A DNA stretch of 46,526 nucleotides from Sideroxydans sp. (GTDB lineage Bacteria; Pseudomonadota; Gammaproteobacteria; Burkholderiales; Gallionellaceae). Within the stretch, counting starts at the first letter, position 1. Every line of letters starts with the position of its first letter. Where the stretch lies: assembly GCA_011620315.1 (NCBI GenBank), contig WOZO01000119.1:1-46526 (forward strand). The letters are read 5' to 3'. The notes under the pieces were generated by a model. It was not told the origin of the DNA. It saw nothing but the letters and a program-made list of their open reading frames with translations, and did no database searches. This document shows positions 8,878 to 19,118 of the stretch, piece after piece. A program made the position numbers and the translations under genes.

Positions 8878-10992
8878 TTGAGCCACTATAAAAAAACACT
8901 TCGCTACGGTAATCATCAACTGACATTGGAGACCGGCGAAATCGCACGCCAAGCCAGTGGCGCAGTCATGGTCAGCCTGGGCGACACCTCGGTGCTGGTT
9001 ACCGTGGTCGGACGCAAGGACGCAAAGCCGGATCAGGACTTCTTCCCCCTGACCGTCGATTATCAGGAACGCACTTACGCCGCAGGCAAGATCCCCGGCA
9101 GCTTCTTCAAGCGTGAAGGCCGTCCCAGCGAAAAAGAGATCCTGACCTCGCGTCTGATCGACCGCCCGCTGCGTCCGCTCTTCCCCGAGAGTTTCTACAA
9201 CGAAGTGCAGATCGTGGCCACCGTGATGTCTTCCGATCCGCAGATCGATGCGGATATTCCCGCCATGATTGGCGCCTCCGCCGCACTGGCGATCTCCGGC
9301 ATCCCGTTCGACGGCCCCATCGGTGCGGCGCGCGTCGGCTATGCCAACGGTCAGTATCTGCTGAACCCGTCCAAGGATGAGCTGGTGACTTCGCAGATGG
9401 ATCTGGTCGTCGCCGGTACCGCGCAAGCCGTATTGATGGTCGAATCCGAAGCACAACAACTGTCCGAAGAAGTGATGCTGGGCGCAGTGGTGTTCGGTCA
9501 CGAGCAAATGCAGACCGTGATCAATGCCATCATCGAAATGGCGAACGAAGTCGGCCAGGACGATTGGGACTGGACGCCGGCTGCCAAGAACGAAGCGCTG
9601 ATCGCCCGTATCAACGAATTGGCAGAGAACGAACTCAAAGCGGCTTATGCCGTGCGCGAGAAACAGGCGCGCACCCAGCAAGTAGATGCGATCCACGCCA
9701 AGGTTGCTGCCGCACTGGCAGTGCCCGAGTTCGAGAACGTCTCCAAGAACGAGATCAACGAACTGTTTAGCGCACTGGAAGCCAAGATCGTGCGCGGCCA
9801 GATCCTCAGCGGTGAGCCGCGTATCGACGGTCGCGACACTCGCACCGTGCGTCCGATCACCATCCGCACCGGCGTATTGCCGCGTGCCCACGGTTCCGTG
9901 CTGTTCACCCGTGGTGAGACACAGGCTTTGGTCATCGCAACGCTCGGTTCCATGCGCGATGCGCAAAAGATCGATGCGCTGGAAGGCGAGTACACAGACC
10001 GCTTCATGCTGCACTACAACTTCCCGCCGTACTCCACCGGCGAGACCGGTCGTGTCGGCACACCGAAGCGTCGCGAGATCGGCCACGGCCGTCTGGCCAA
10101 ACGCGCACTGGTTGCCGTGCTGCCGAGCGAAGAGGAATGCGGCTACGCGATTCGCGTGGTATCCGAGATCACCGAATCCAACGGTTCCAGCTCCATGGCT
10201 TCCGTGTGCGGCGGCTGCCTGTCGCTGATGGACGCGGGCGTGCCGGTGCGGGACCATGTGGCGGGTATCGCCATGGGGCTGATCAAGGACGGCGGCCGTT
10301 TTGCGGTGCTGACCGACATTCTGGGTGATGAAGATCACCTGGGCGACATGGACTTCAAGGTGGCAGGTACCGAGAACGGTATCACCGCGCTGCAGATGGA
10401 CATCAAGATCAACGGCATCACCAAGGAGATTATGCAGGTCGCACTGAGCCAGGCTCAGGCGGGCCGCAAGCACATCCTCGGCATCATGAAACAGGCGATG
10501 CCTACCGTGCGTCCTGAAGTCTCCGACTTCGCGCCGCGCATGATCAAGATGAAGATCAATCCGGACAAGATCCGCGACGTGATCGGCAAGGGCGGTGCGG
10601 TGATTCGTGCTCTGACCGAAGAGACCGGCACCACCATCGACATCGACGATGACGGCAACATCACCATCGCCTGCGTGAGCGGCGAGGCCGGTGAGTTGGC
10701 CAAGAAGCGTATCGAAGACATCGTGGCCGAGGTCGAAGTCGGCAAGGTGTACGAAGGTCCCGTGGTCAAGCTGCTGGACTTCGGCGCACTGGTCAACATT
10801 CTGCCGGGCAAAGACGGTCTGCTGCACATCTCGCAGATCTCGCACGAGCGTATCGCAGCCGTGGCGGATCACCTGAAGGAAGGCCAGATCGTGAAGGTCA
10901 AGGTTCTGGAAGTGGACGACAAGGGCCGCATGCGTTTGAGCATGAAGGCATTGCAGGAGCAACCTGCAGCTGCCGCACCGGCTGCTGAATAA
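8878..10992 (+). CDS. pnp: Polyribonucleotide nucleotidyltransferase (PNPase)
   Basis: Phosphorolytic 3'-to-5' exoribonuclease of the RNA degradosome. 704 residues from TTG 8878, which has GAGAGG at 8866-8871 six bases upstream and gives the typical N-terminus [20 protein letters not shown]; a longer in-frame start at 8812 lies inside the rpsO terminator and is rejected. Two RNase PH domains (about 5-230 and 310-545) with [20 protein letters not shown] and [20 protein letters not shown], then a KH domain with [17 protein letters not shown], then S1 with [13 protein letters not shown] terminator follows. Confidence 0.97.
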   Translation: MSHYKKTLRYGNHQLTLETGEIARQASGAVMVSLGDTSVLVTVVGRKDAKPDQDFFPLTVDYQERTYAAGKIPGSFFKREGRPSEKEILTSRLIDRPLRPLFPESFYNEVQIVATVMSSDPQIDADIPAMIGASAALAISGIPFDGPIGAARVGYANGQYLLNPSKDELVTSQMDLVVAGTAQAVLMVESEAQQLSEEVMLGAVVFGHEQMQTVINAIIEMANEVGQDDWDWTPAAKNEALIARINELAENELKAAYAVREKQARTQQVDAIHAKVAAALAVPEFENVSKNEINELFSALEAKIVRGQILSGEPRIDGRDTRTVRPITIRTGVLPRAHGSVLFTRGETQALVIATLGSMRDAQKIDALEGEYTDRFMLHYNFPPYSTGETGRVGTPKRREIGHGRLAKRALVAVLPSEEECGYAIRVVSEITESNGSSSMASVCGGCLSLMDAGVPVRDHVAGIAMGLIKDGGRFAVLTDILGDEDHLGDMDFKVAGTENGITALQMDIKINGITKEIMQVALSQAQAGRKHILGIMKQAMPTVRPEVSDFAPRMIKMKINPDKIRDVIGKGGAVIRALTEETGTTIDIDDDGNITIACVSGEAGELAKKRIEDIVAEVEVGKVYEGPVVKLLDFGALVNILPGKDGLLHISQISHERIAAVADHLKEGQIVKVKVLEVDDKGRMRLSMKALQEQPAAAAPAAE

Positions 10993-11012
10993 GTCAGCCT
11001 GCTGTCTGAACG

Positions 11013-11037
11013 AGCCCCGCCCCGTGCGGGGCTTTTC
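11013..11037 (+). terminator. Rho-independent terminator after pnp
   Basis: A perfect 8-bp stem AGCCCCGC/GCGGGGCT (11013-11020 and 11026-11033) with a 5-base loop is followed by TTT, 21 bp after the pnp stop. Confidence 0.75.
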
Positions 11038-11060
11038 ATTGCTGAAACGGAATCCGATAC

Positions 11061-11699
11061 ATGAACCCATCCAGACTTTCACTGGCACGCAAATTGGTGG
11101 GCACCTTGCCCGCCGGAAGACCGGGATTGTTCAATCCCTGGGCCGATCATTGCCCGCATGATGCGGAAGGGAACGGCCCGACAGCGAAGCTGGAGCGCTT
11201 GGCAGCACATCTGGATTGCGATCCGGAAATCATTCTTGCCGGCGAGGCACCAGGGTATCAGGGCTGTCGTTATAGCGGCATCGCCTTCACCAGTGAACGT
11301 TTGCTGGGCGAGGGGGCTATCCCCCGCATCGCAGCGCTGCCGCCGCGTTTGTCGACGCGGCGATTGCCTTTCTCCGAGCCGTCAGCCACCATCGTTTGGA
11401 GGACGCTGTACCGTCTGGGGATCGCCGAGCGTACGATCTTGTGGAATGCGCTGCAGTTACACCCGCACCGCGCGGATGAATTGTGGTCCAACAGGACCCC
11501 CTCGGCGGAGGAGATCGCGCTGGGGGAACCGGCGCTACGCATATTGATCGAAGCATTCCCGCAGGCAAAGGTCGTCGCGGTAGGCAAGAAGGCGGAAGGA
11601 CTGCTGAGCGAGATGGGCGTGAAGGTCTCCGGAGCAGTCCGGCATCCCGCGAACGGTGGCGCAAGCGAATTTTCAAGAGGTCTTCAGGCGCTGATCTAA
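11061..11699 (+). CDS. Uracil-DNA glycosylase superfamily protein
   Basis: 212 residues with the two superfamily signatures: GEAPGYQGCRYSGIAF at about residues 58-73 (motif 1, closest to the GEAPG form of family 4 enzymes) and VRHPANGG near residue 193 (motif 2, the H-P loop that enters the DNA minor groove). Between them lies TILWNALQLHPH. It lacks the cysteine pattern expected of the iron-sulfur family 4 enzymes, so the exact subfamily and whether uracil is the true substrate are uncertain. It lies 3 bp before uvrC and is probably cotranscribed, which fits a base-excision repair role. Confidence 0.8.
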   Translation: MNPSRLSLARKLVGTLPAGRPGLFNPWADHCPHDAEGNGPTAKLERLAAHLDCDPEIILAGEAPGYQGCRYSGIAFTSERLLGEGAIPRIAALPPRLSTRRLPFSEPSATIVWRTLYRLGIAERTILWNALQLHPHRADELWSNRTPSAEEIALGEPALRILIEAFPQAKVVAVGKKAEGLLSEMGVKVSGAVRHPANGGASEFSRGLQALI

Positions 11700-11702
11700 A
11701 AC

Positions 11703-13511
11703 ATGACAGACGAAGTTTTCGATTCGAAGTCCTTTCTCGCCAGTCTGCCGCTGCAGCCTGGCGTGTACCGCATGCTGGATAAGGACGGACAAGTGCTGTA
11801 TGTGGGCAAGGCCAACCGGCTCAGGAAGCGCGTCAGCTCGTATTTTCAGAAGAGCAACCTGTCGCCGCGCATCCAGTTGATGGTGTCGCATATCGCGCGC
11901 ATCGAAACCACGGTCACGCGCTCGGAAGCAGAGGCGCTGCTGCTCGAAAACAACCTCATCAAATCACTCAAGCCGCGTTACAACATTCTGTTCCGCGACG
12001 ACAAGTCCTATCCCTACATCGTATTTACCGGCAGTCCGTCGCCGCGCCTTACCTACTATCGCGGCGTGACCGACAAGCGCCATCAATACTTCGGTCCCTA
12101 TCCCAATGCGCAAGCGGCGAAAGAGAGCATCAACCTGCTGCAGAAGGTCTTCAAATTGCGCACCTGCGAGGAGGGCGTGTTCAACAATCGCACGCGGCCT
12201 TGCTTGCTGCACCAGATCCACCGCTGCAGCGCACCGTGCGCGGGATTGATCGGCGCAGAGGATTACGCCACCGATGTGCGCAATGCCGGTTTGCTGCTGA
12301 ACGGCAAGTTCGACGAGGTCGAGAAACGTTTGCGCGCCGCGATGGAGCAAGCTGCCGAGGCGCTGGAATACGAACACGCCGCAGCCCTGCGCGACCAGTT
12401 GCAGGCCTTGCACACCGTGCAGCAAAAACAGTTCGTGGAAAGCGGACGCGATACCGATGCCGATATCGTGGCCGTAGTGGAGGCGGAAGGGGCGTTATGT
12501 CTGAATCTGGCGGTGGTGCGCGGCGGGCGACATCTGGGCGACAAGCCCTTCTATCCAGAAAATGTGCAGGGGCAGGATGCCGGCGAGGTGTTGGAGGCGT
12601 TCCTCGCCCAGCATTATCTGGATCGCAGTGTGCCGCCGCTGATCATCACCAGCATGGCGGTGCAGGATGAAGCGCTGGAAGCGCTGCTTAGCGAGCAGGC
12701 GGGGCACAAGGTGCAGATACGGCATGCGGTGACGGGAGAGCGGCGCCAGTGGCTGGAGATGGCGCAGGCCAATGCTTTGCTGGGATTGAAACAACAGGCT
12801 GGCATGCAAGCCGGGCAGACGCTGCGGCTGGAGGCATTGCGCAATGAACTGTCGCTGCCCGACCTGAAGCGCATCGAGTGTTTCGATATCAGCCACACCA
12901 TGGGCGAGGCGACGGTCGCATCCTGCGTGGTGTATGACGATCTGGCGATCCGCCCGCAGGAATACCGCCGCTACAACATCACCGGCATCACGCCCGGTGA
13001 CGATTACGCTGCCATGAAGCAGGCTTTGCAGAAGCGCTATCAAAAATTGCAGGCCGGCGAAGGGAAGCGGCCCGACCTTGTTTTGATCGACGGCGGTGCG
13101 GGGCAACTGGCGATGGCGATAGAAGTGATGGCCGAATTCGGCCTGTCCGGCATCGCGCTGGTCGGTGTGGCAAAAGGCGTGGAACGCAAAGCCGGGCTGG
13201 AGCAATTGCTGCGACCCGGTGTAGAAAAGCCGCTACAATTGCCGCCAGCCCATCCAGCCCTGCATTTGATCCAGCAAGTACGAGATGAAGCGCACCGTTT
13301 TGCCATCAGCGGACACCGCGCCAAGCGCGGTAAGGCGCGCACCACATCGTCACTGGAAGAGATCGAAGGGGTGGGGGAGAAACGTCGCCGCAACCTGCTG
13401 ACCCACTTCGGCGGATTGAAAGGCGTCCAGCAAGCCAGTGTCGAAGAGCTGGCGCGAGTGGAGGGCGTAAGCCCCGCACTCGCCGAGAAGATCTATAACC
13501 ATTTGCACTGA
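11703..13511 (+). CDS. uvrC: Excinuclease ABC subunit C
   Basis: Makes the dual incisions of nucleotide excision repair after UvrA/UvrB mark the lesion. 602 residues. The GIY-YIG nuclease is at the N-terminus (GVY 20-22, YVGK 33-36, R41). Four cysteines (155, 167, 175, 179) match the conserved set proposed to bind an iron-sulfur cluster in UvrC. A UVR helical hairpin (about 203-236) contacts UvrB. The RNase H-like 5' nuclease region includes [20 protein letters not shown] and [10 protein letters not shown]. Two helix-hairpin-helix motifs end the protein. pgsA follows after 1 bp. Confidence 0.97.
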   Translation: MTDEVFDSKSFLASLPLQPGVYRMLDKDGQVLYVGKANRLRKRVSSYFQKSNLSPRIQLMVSHIARIETTVTRSEAEALLLENNLIKSLKPRYNILFRDDKSYPYIVFTGSPSPRLTYYRGVTDKRHQYFGPYPNAQAAKESINLLQKVFKLRTCEEGVFNNRTRPCLLHQIHRCSAPCAGLIGAEDYATDVRNAGLLLNGKFDEVEKRLRAAMEQAAEALEYEHAAALRDQLQALHTVQQKQFVESGRDTDADIVAVVEAEGALCLNLAVVRGGRHLGDKPFYPENVQGQDAGEVLEAFLAQHYLDRSVPPLIITSMAVQDEALEALLSEQAGHKVQIRHAVTGERRQWLEMAQANALLGLKQQAGMQAGQTLRLEALRNELSLPDLKRIECFDISHTMGEATVASCVVYDDLAIRPQEYRRYNITGITPGDDYAAMKQALQKRYQKLQAGEGKRPDLVLIDGGAGQLAMAIEVMAEFGLSGIALVGVAKGVERKAGLEQLLRPGVEKPLQLPPAHPALHLIQQVRDEAHRFAISGHRAKRGKARTTSSLEEIEGVGEKRRRNLLTHFGGLKGVQQASVEELARVEGVSPALAEKIYNHLH

Positions 13512-13512
13512 C

Positions 13513-14094
13513 ATGCCACTCAATATTCCGAACATTCTGACCTGGTTCCGCATCATCCTGATCCCGGTCTTTATCGCTGTCTTTTACGTCTCCGATGAGA
13601 CATTGTCGCTGCATCACAAGCATGTGCTGGGCACCTTCATCTTCTGGCTGGCGGCCATCACCGACTGGCTGGACGGCTATCTGGCGCGCATGCTGAATCA
13701 GGGCTCTGCCTTCGGCGCATTTCTGGACCCGGTCGCGGATAAATTGATGGTGGTCGCGGCACTGGTGATCCTGCTCAAGCTGGGTTATGTGGATGCCATC
13801 ATCGCTTTCATCATCATCGGTCGCGAGCTGACCATCTCCGCATTGCGCGAATGGATGGCGCAACTCGGCAGCAGCAAGAGCGTCGCAGTCTCCATGCTGG
13901 GCAAACTCAAGACCACCTTCCAGATGCTGGCCATCATGTTCCTGTTGTATCAGGAATCGCTGTTCGGAATTCCATGCGACACCGTCGGTACTGCGCTGAT
14001 TTATCTGGCCGCCATCCTCACTTTGTGGTCGATGGTGTATTACCTGATGTTGGCGATGCCGCAAATTTCCGAAAAAACCCGCAATCAAAATTGA
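13513..14094 (+). CDS. pgsA: CDP-diacylglycerol-glycerol-3-phosphate 3-phosphatidyltransferase
   Basis: Inner-membrane enzyme for the first committed step of phosphatidylglycerol synthesis. 193 residues, with several membrane helices. The CDP-alcohol phosphatidyltransferase motif is complete: D54-G55-x2-A58-R59-x8-G68-x3-D72-x3-D76. The ATG lies one base after the uvrC stop, and uvrC-pgsA adjacency is widespread in proteobacteria. The tRNA cluster promoter begins at its 3' end. Confidence 0.95.
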   Translation: MPLNIPNILTWFRIILIPVFIAVFYVSDETLSLHHKHVLGTFIFWLAAITDWLDGYLARMLNQGSAFGAFLDPVADKLMVVAALVILLKLGYVDAIIAFIIIGRELTISALREWMAQLGSSKSVAVSMLGKLKTTFQMLAIMFLLYQESLFGIPCDTVGTALIYLAAILTLWSMVYYLMLAMPQISEKTRNQN

Positions 14095-14118
14095 TTTTTC
14101 GGATTCGCTCTGTATAAT
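14091..14118 (+). promoter_or_regulatory. Promoter of the tRNA-Pro/Arg/His cluster
   Basis: TTGATT (14091-14096, overlapping the pgsA stop) and a perfect TATAAT (14113-14118) are spaced 16 bp apart. The -10 ends 10 bp before tRNA-Pro. A GC-rich stretch after the -10 fits a stringently controlled discriminator. Confidence 0.7.
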
Positions 14119-14128
14119 GCCGCGCTCT

Positions 14129-14205
14129 CGGGGTGTAGCGTAGCCTGGTAGCGCGCCTGGTTTGGGACCAGGATGTCGGGAGTTCGAATCTCTCCACCCC
14201 GACCA
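14129..14205 (+). tRNA. tRNA-Pro (anticodon TGG)
   Basis: 77 bases fold into a full cloverleaf: acceptor CGGGGTG/CACCCCG, anticodon stem CCTGG/CCAGG around a loop with TGG, T-arm GGGAG TTCGAAT CTCTC, discriminator A and encoded CCA. The C1-G72 pair is typical of bacterial tRNA-Pro. Confidence 0.95.
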
Positions 14206-14246
14206 GGTTAAAGTAGTAGAAGTTTGTTGTGGATACCGAAAGAAGG

Positions 14247-14323
14247 GTGCCCGTAGCTCAACCGGATAGAGCACCAGCCTTCTAAGCTGGGGGTTAGGGG
14301 TTCGATTCCCTTCGGGCACGCCA
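14247..14323 (+). tRNA. tRNA-Arg (anticodon TCT)
   Basis: 77 bases: acceptor GTGCCCG/CGGGCAC, D-arm AGCTCAACCGGATAGAGC, anticodon stem CCAGC/GCTGG with loop CTTCTAA, T-arm AGGGG TTCGATT CCCTT, discriminator G and encoded CCA. It reads AGA (and AGG) codons. Confidence 0.95.
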
Positions 14324-14343
14324 AACAAACATAAAAGTTCAAC

Positions 14344-14420
14344 GGTGGCTGTAGCTCAGTTGGTAGAGCCCTGGATTGTGATTCCAGTTGTCGTGGGTTC
14401 GAGCCCCATCAGCCACCCCA
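14344..14420 (+). tRNA. tRNA-His (anticodon GTG)
   Basis: Acceptor GTGGCTG/CAGCCAC, anticodon stem CTGGA/TCCAG with loop TTGTGAT, T-arm with GGTTCGAGC, and encoded CCA. A G at 14344 pairs with discriminator C 14417, the extra G-1:C73 pair that is the identity element of bacterial tRNA-His. Confidence 0.95.
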
Positions 14421-14429
14421 TATATCGAG

Positions 14430-14461
14430 AGACCCGCCCTCCGTGGCGGGTCTTTTGTTTT
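14430..14461 (+). terminator. Terminator of the tRNA cluster
   Basis: A perfect 9-bp stem AGACCCGCC/GGCGGGTCT (14430-14438 and 14445-14453) is followed by a T-rich run, 10 bp after tRNA-His. Confidence 0.85.
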
Positions 14462-14506
14462 GTCACGGTGTAGAATCGTGCCCATTCAAACAGGGAGGGA
14501 CATCGA

Positions 14507-15622
14507 TTGGACAAGATCAAAGGCATGATCCTAGCCGCAGGACAGGGGACGCGCGTCAGGCCGCTGACGCAAGACCTGCCCAAGCCGATGATCCCCATCC
14601 TCGGCAAACCCGTGATGGAATACCTGATCGATCATCTGGCGCGCTACGGCGTGAACGAGATCATGGTCAACGTCGCCTACAAGCACTGGAAGATCGAGAA
14701 CTACTTCGGTAACGGCAGCACCTGGGGCGTCGACATCGGCTATTCCTTCGAAGGCGTTTACGAATTCGGCGAGATCACACCCAAGTCGCTGGGCTCTGCC
14801 GGCGGCATGCGTCGTATCCAGGACTTCGGCGGTTTCTTCGATACCACCACGATAGTCTTGTGCGGCGATGCGCTGATCGATCTCGATATCGGTGCCGCCG
14901 TGTGGGAACACAAGACCAAGAAGGCGATGGCCAGCGTGGTCACGCTGGAAGTGCCGAATTCGGAGGTCAGCAACTACGGAGTGGTCGAGACTGACGACGA
15001 AGGCCGTATCCTTTCCTTCCAGGAAAAACCCAAGCCAGAAGATGCGCGCTCCAACTTCGCCAGCACCGGTATCTACATCTTCGAACCGGAAGTCATCGAC
15101 CTGATCCCATCGGGACAAGTGTTCGATATCGGCAGTCAGTTGTTTCCCATGCTGGCCGAAAAAGGCATGCCGTTCTATGCGCAGAAGCGCCATTTCAACT
15201 GGATCGACATCGGGCATATCGCCGACTACTGGAGCGTGCTTCAGCGCGTGCTGCGAGGCGAGGTCGCCCATATGCAGATGCCGGGCAAGGAGATCAAGCC
15301 GGGCGTATGGGTGGGCATCAACACCTGTATCAACTGGGACAAGGTCAAGATCGAAGGCCCGGTCTATATCGATTCCGGCGTGTGTATCGAGGACGGTGCC
15401 GAAGTGATCGGGCCGACCTGGATCACGCGCGGTTCGCACATCTGCGGCAATGCCAAGGTCATCCGCAGCATCCTGCTGGAGTACACGCGTATCACGCATG
15501 ACATGGTGTTCGAAGAGACCATTGTCTCTCCCAAATACTGTGTCGAGCACAAAACCGGCGCGACCTGGTACATCGGCGACGACCGCACGCCCCTGCGCTG
15601 GGGTGATGCGCGCGGACGCTAG
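14507..15622 (+). CDS. NDP-sugar pyrophosphorylase-like nucleotidyltransferase with beta-helix tail
   Basis: 371 residues. The N-terminal nucleotidyltransferase domain begins ILAAGQGTRVRPLTQDLPKP, the NTP-binding G-x-G-T-R-x-R-P-L signature with its K-P-M segment; LCGDALIDLDIG is the metal-binding region. Residues about 265-350 look like hexapeptide left-handed beta-helix turns (GVWVGINTCI, VYIDSGVCIEDGAEVIGP). The family activates sugars as NDP-sugars; the sugar cannot be read from the sequence, and mannose-1-P or glucose-1-P are likeliest. The TTG at 14507 has AGGGAGGG at 14492-14499; ATG 14525 is too far from that SD. xseA follows after 6 bp. No glycan genes adjoin it directly. Confidence 0.82.
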   Translation: MDKIKGMILAAGQGTRVRPLTQDLPKPMIPILGKPVMEYLIDHLARYGVNEIMVNVAYKHWKIENYFGNGSTWGVDIGYSFEGVYEFGEITPKSLGSAGGMRRIQDFGGFFDTTTIVLCGDALIDLDIGAAVWEHKTKKAMASVVTLEVPNSEVSNYGVVETDDEGRILSFQEKPKPEDARSNFASTGIYIFEPEVIDLIPSGQVFDIGSQLFPMLAEKGMPFYAQKRHFNWIDIGHIADYWSVLQRVLRGEVAHMQMPGKEIKPGVWVGINTCINWDKVKIEGPVYIDSGVCIEDGAEVIGPTWITRGSHICGNAKVIRSILLEYTRITHDMVFEETIVSPKYCVEHKTGATWYIGDDRTPLRWGDARGR

Positions 15623-15628
15623 TTCGCG

Positions 15629-16972
15629 ATGTTTCCCGGCGACAGCGTACTGTCAGTACGAGAACTCAATCTCGCCACCAAACGACTGATTGAAGACGGC
15701 CTGCCGCTGGTGTGGGTGCGCGGTGAAATATCCAATTTTGTCGCGGCCTCTTCCGGCCACTGGTACTTCTCGCTCAAGGACGATCAGGCGCAGGTGCGTT
15801 GTGTGATGTTCCGTCACAAACAGCAATATCTGGATTTTCGTCCGGGCAACGGCATGCTGGTCGAGGTGCATGCCCTGGCCACGCTGTACGAAGCGCGCGG
15901 CGAGTTCCAACTGACGCTGGAGCGCATGCGTCCGGCCGGGCAGGGCGCACTGTACGAAGCATTCGAACGACTGAAAGCGAAACTGTCGGACGAAGGGCTG
16001 TTCGACGCCGCGCGCAAGCGTGAATTGCCGTCATTCCCGCGCCGGATCGGCATCGTCACCTCGCCGCAGGCGGCAGCCTTGCGCGATGCATTGCGCACCT
16101 TGTCCGACCGTATGCCCGGTGTGCCGGTCGTGCTGTATCCGACCCCGGTGCAGGGCGAGGGTGCCGGGCGCAAGATCGCGCAGGCGATCCACGCCGCCAA
16201 CGAGCGCGCAGAATGCGATGTGCTCATCGTCTGTCGCGGTGGCGGCAGCATCGAAGACTTGTGGTCGTTCAACGAGGAAGTGGTGGCGCGCGCCATCGCG
16301 GGCAGCGAGATCCCGGTTATCAGCGGTGTCGGCCACGAGACCGATTTCACCATCGCAGATTTTGTGGCCGACCTGCGCGCCGCGACGCCGACTGCAGCCG
16401 CGCAAGCCGCAGTTCCAGACAGGAAAGCCTTGCTTCACTACCTGGCCAAGCAGGGGCGGCAGCTCACCCAGGCACTGATGCGGCAGATCGAGCGCCGCAT
16501 GCAACAGCTGGACTATCTGCAACGCAGACTGGTGCATCCGGCTCAGCGCATACAGCAGCAAACGGATCTGTTGGGCACCATGCGTCGCCGCCTTGATCTG
16601 TCGCAAGGCAGCTTGATGCGGCAGAGAGAATGGCAGTTGCAATCATTGATGCAACGCCTTGGCGTTCTCGCGCCGGATGTCGGGGCGTCGAAAAATCTGC
16701 TGTCTACTTACGCTCGGCGCATGGGGGCGGTCCTGGCGCGTCAACTCGAGCGCCACGCGGACAGATTGTTTGCACTCCAACAACATCTCCATCTGCTCGA
16801 CCCGAATCAAGTACTGGCGCGCGGCTATAGCCTGGTGCGCAATTCAAAAGGTAACATCGTGATTGATGGTCGGCAGATCAAAACCGGCGAATCGCTTGAT
16901 ATTAAATTCGCGCAAGGTGGCGCACGCGTTCAGGTGCGGGAAACCTTGGGGCCGAAAGCGGCAGAGAACTAA
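15629..16972 (+). CDS. xseA: Exodeoxyribonuclease VII large subunit
   Basis: Catalytic subunit of ExoVII, which degrades single-stranded DNA to oligonucleotides. 447 residues, usual length. The N-terminal OB fold includes [13 protein letters not shown] and [10 protein letters not shown]; the catalytic core includes [18 protein letters not shown] and [16 protein letters not shown]; a long coiled coil (about 265-390) follows, then a C-terminal ARGYSLVRN segment. The small subunit gene xseB is not in the window. Confidence 0.95.
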   Translation: MFPGDSVLSVRELNLATKRLIEDGLPLVWVRGEISNFVAASSGHWYFSLKDDQAQVRCVMFRHKQQYLDFRPGNGMLVEVHALATLYEARGEFQLTLERMRPAGQGALYEAFERLKAKLSDEGLFDAARKRELPSFPRRIGIVTSPQAAALRDALRTLSDRMPGVPVVLYPTPVQGEGAGRKIAQAIHAANERAECDVLIVCRGGGSIEDLWSFNEEVVARAIAGSEIPVISGVGHETDFTIADFVADLRAATPTAAAQAAVPDRKALLHYLAKQGRQLTQALMRQIERRMQQLDYLQRRLVHPAQRIQQQTDLLGTMRRRLDLSQGSLMRQREWQLQSLMQRLGVLAPDVGASKNLLSTYARRMGAVLARQLERHADRLFALQQHLHLLDPNQVLARGYSLVRNSKGNIVIDGRQIKTGESLDIKFAQGGARVQVRETLGPKAAEN

Positions 16973-17065
16973 AATCCGCGTAGCGTCTGCCTGTCCTCCG
17001 CGCCCTCAGGGAGAGTGGGGCTGAAACAGACATTCTTCAAACCGGTACTTTGATCGTAGGATAAA

Positions 17066-18748
17066 ATGCGCGCCAGACTCTTTTCTCCATTACCAAAGAT
17101 GAACCTTCCTTTCTCGCGACGCACATTGTGGCTGATGCTACTGGCGCTTGTCGTTATCTGGTTCGGCAATCTGGAATATCGCAAACTGATCAAGCCGGAT
17201 GAGGGGCGATACGCCGAGATCGCGCGCGAGATGGTGGCAAGCGGAGATTGGGTCACGCCGCATCTGAACGACTTTAAGTATTTCGAAAAACCGCCGTTGC
17301 AATACTGGGCAACGGCCGTGGCCTTTGAGGTCTTCGGCGAGCACCAATGGACTGCGCGTCTGTGGACGGCACTGACAGGTTTTCTGGGTGTTTTGCTCGC
17401 CGGATTCGTCGGTTTGCGTTTGTTCGGGCGTGAAGCAGGCTTGTATGCCGCGTTGATATTGGGCAGCAGCATGCTCTATGCGCTGATGGCGCATGTGAAC
17501 ACGCTGGACATGGGCGTCACCTTCTTTATATCGCTCGGGATATTTTCGCTGTTGCTTGCGCAGCAGGAATCTGCCATCCCCTTGCGGCGAAACTGGATGG
17601 TCCTGGCTTGGGCGGCCATGGCGCTGGCGGTGCTGAGCAAAGGGTTGATGGGAGTGATTCTGCCCGGTGCGGCTTTGTTCCTGTATTCGCTACTCAACCG
17701 CGACAGCGCTGTCTGGCTGCGCATGCACTGGATCATCGGCTTGCTGGCTTTCTTTGCTGTCGCCGCCCCCTGGTTCGTGCTGGTGATGCAGGCAAATCCA
17801 GAGTTCTTCCAGTTCTTCTTTATCCACGAGCACTTCGAACGTTTTCTGACCAAGGTGCATGCCCGTTACCAGCCTTGGTATTATTTCGTACCCATATTGC
17901 TGTTCGGCATGTTGCCTTGGACAGTGCTGATGTTCGATACCGTGTTGCGTACCTGGCGTGACAGCGCATCACAGGCGAGACACTTCAGTCCCGAGCGTTT
18001 CCTGCTGGTGTGGGTGGTGTTCGTGTACCTGTTTTTCTCCGTTTCCAGTTCCAAGCTACCGTCTTACCTGCTGCCGATGTTCCCCGCGCTGGCGCTGCTG
18101 ATGGGCAAGCAGGTTGCAGCGATGCCCGCTCGCCGCCTGTTCTGGCTGATCGTGCCGGTGCTGCCGCTACTGCTCGTATTTTTGTTTGCAATGGGGCCGC
18201 TGGTGAACCAGCAGTCCGAAAATCCGGTGCAATTCGAGATGTATTCCGCCTATGCCAATTGGATAATGGTCGCCGTCATGATTTGGCTGCTGGGCGTGGC
18301 GGGGGCGTTGTACGGCATCCGGCGTGACAGGAAGATGTCTGCCATCGGCATACTTGCTTTGTCTACCTTGCTGGCCGCGCAGATTGGCGCCTCCGGTTAC
18401 GACACCATCGCCCGCGAGCGTTCTGGCTTCCTGATCGCAGAAGCAATCGCATCGCAGATCAAACCGGATACCCCGTTCTATTCGATAGAGAACTACGAGC
18501 AGACGCTGCCGTTCTATCTCAAGCGCACCTTGATACTGGTCGATTTCAAGGATGAGATGGCATTCGGCATCCAGCAGGAACCGCACAAGTGGATACCCGA
18601 CATCGCCACGTTCGCGCAACGCTGGAATAGCGACAAGGAAGCCTATGCGATCATGCCGCTGCGCGTGTTCCCGGAATTGGAAAAGAAAGGCCTGGCAATG
18701 AAAGAGATGTATAGAGACCACCAGATCGTCGTGGTGAGCAAACCGTGA
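17066..18748 (+). CDS. arnT: Lipid A L-Ara4N transferase (ArnT-like PMT-family glycosyltransferase)
   Basis: Inner-membrane enzyme that transfers 4-amino-4-deoxy-L-arabinose from undecaprenyl phosphate to lipid A phosphates in the periplasm, giving resistance to cationic peptides and polymyxin. 560 residues with about a dozen hydrophobic helices. The first periplasmic loop has KPDEGRYAEIAREM and YFEKPPLQYW, the acidic and aromatic signature of ArnT/PMT enzymes. ATG 17066 has AGGAT just upstream; ATG 17099 is an alternative. Its last bases overlap the flippase subunit (GTGA). The Arn genes around it make this function much more likely than a generic PMT. Confidence 0.88.
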   Translation: MRARLFSPLPKMNLPFSRRTLWLMLLALVVIWFGNLEYRKLIKPDEGRYAEIAREMVASGDWVTPHLNDFKYFEKPPLQYWATAVAFEVFGEHQWTARLWTALTGFLGVLLAGFVGLRLFGREAGLYAALILGSSMLYALMAHVNTLDMGVTFFISLGIFSLLLAQQESAIPLRRNWMVLAWAAMALAVLSKGLMGVILPGAALFLYSLLNRDSAVWLRMHWIIGLLAFFAVAAPWFVLVMQANPEFFQFFFIHEHFERFLTKVHARYQPWYYFVPILLFGMLPWTVLMFDTVLRTWRDSASQARHFSPERFLLVWVVFVYLFFSVSSSKLPSYLLPMFPALALLMGKQVAAMPARRLFWLIVPVLPLLLVFLFAMGPLVNQQSENPVQFEMYSAYANWIMVAVMIWLLGVAGALYGIRRDRKMSAIGILALSTLLAAQIGASGYDTIARERSGFLIAEAIASQIKPDTPFYSIENYEQTLPFYLKRTLILVDFKDEMAFGIQQEPHKWIPDIATFAQRWNSDKEAYAIMPLRVFPELEKKGLAMKEMYRDHQIVVVSKP

Positions 18749-19116
18749 ACCTGCTTAACTTTTCACTCATCTTCACCGGTGTGATGCTGAACGCTGCCGC
18801 GCAGATCCTGATGAAGGCCGGCACCAATGCCATCGGGCACTTTGAATTCAGCATGGCCAATGTGATGCCCATAGGCTGGAAGCTGGCAACCGAGTGGCAC
18901 ATCGTCACTGCACTGTTCTGCTACGGCGTCAGCGTTGTCGTCTGGATTCTGGCGCTGTCGCGCGTGCCGGTCAGCATCGCATTTCCCATGTTGTCCATGG
19001 CCTATGTGGTGAATGCGGTCGCCGCCAAGTATCTGCTGGGCGAGGACTTCAGTGCCACCAAACTGCTCGGCATGGGCGTCATCATCCTCGGCGTCATCAT
19101 CATTTCGAGAGCGTAA
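18745..19116 (+). CDS. Small EamA/SMR-type membrane protein, probable L-Ara4N-lipid flippase subunit (ArnE/ArnF-like)
   Basis: 123 residues with four predicted membrane helices, the size and layout of small multidrug-resistance proteins and of ArnE and ArnF. Helix 1 carries LNAAAQILMKAGT and helix 3 carries ALSRVPVSIAFPMLSMAYV, both typical of the family. It starts at GTG 18745 overlapping the arnT stop and ends just before arnB, so it probably flips undecaprenyl-phosphate-L-Ara4N to the periplasm. In E. coli two subunits form this flippase; only one is here, so it may act as a homodimer or the partner lies elsewhere. Confidence 0.8.
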   Translation: MNLLNFSLIFTGVMLNAAAQILMKAGTNAIGHFEFSMANVMPIGWKLATEWHIVTALFCYGVSVVVWILALSRVPVSIAFPMLSMAYVVNAVAAKYLLGEDFSATKLLGMGVIILGVIIISRA

Positions 19117-19118
19117 GC

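Noticed and set aside
8749-11088. A 779-codon open frame on the minus strand opposite pnp
   Set aside because: It is antisense to a clearly identified pnp, is rich in His, Asp and Arg as expected of shadow frames in GC-rich genes, and shows no domain. Other long minus-strand frames (for example opposite infB, arnA, the first receptor and pntA) were rejected for the same reason.
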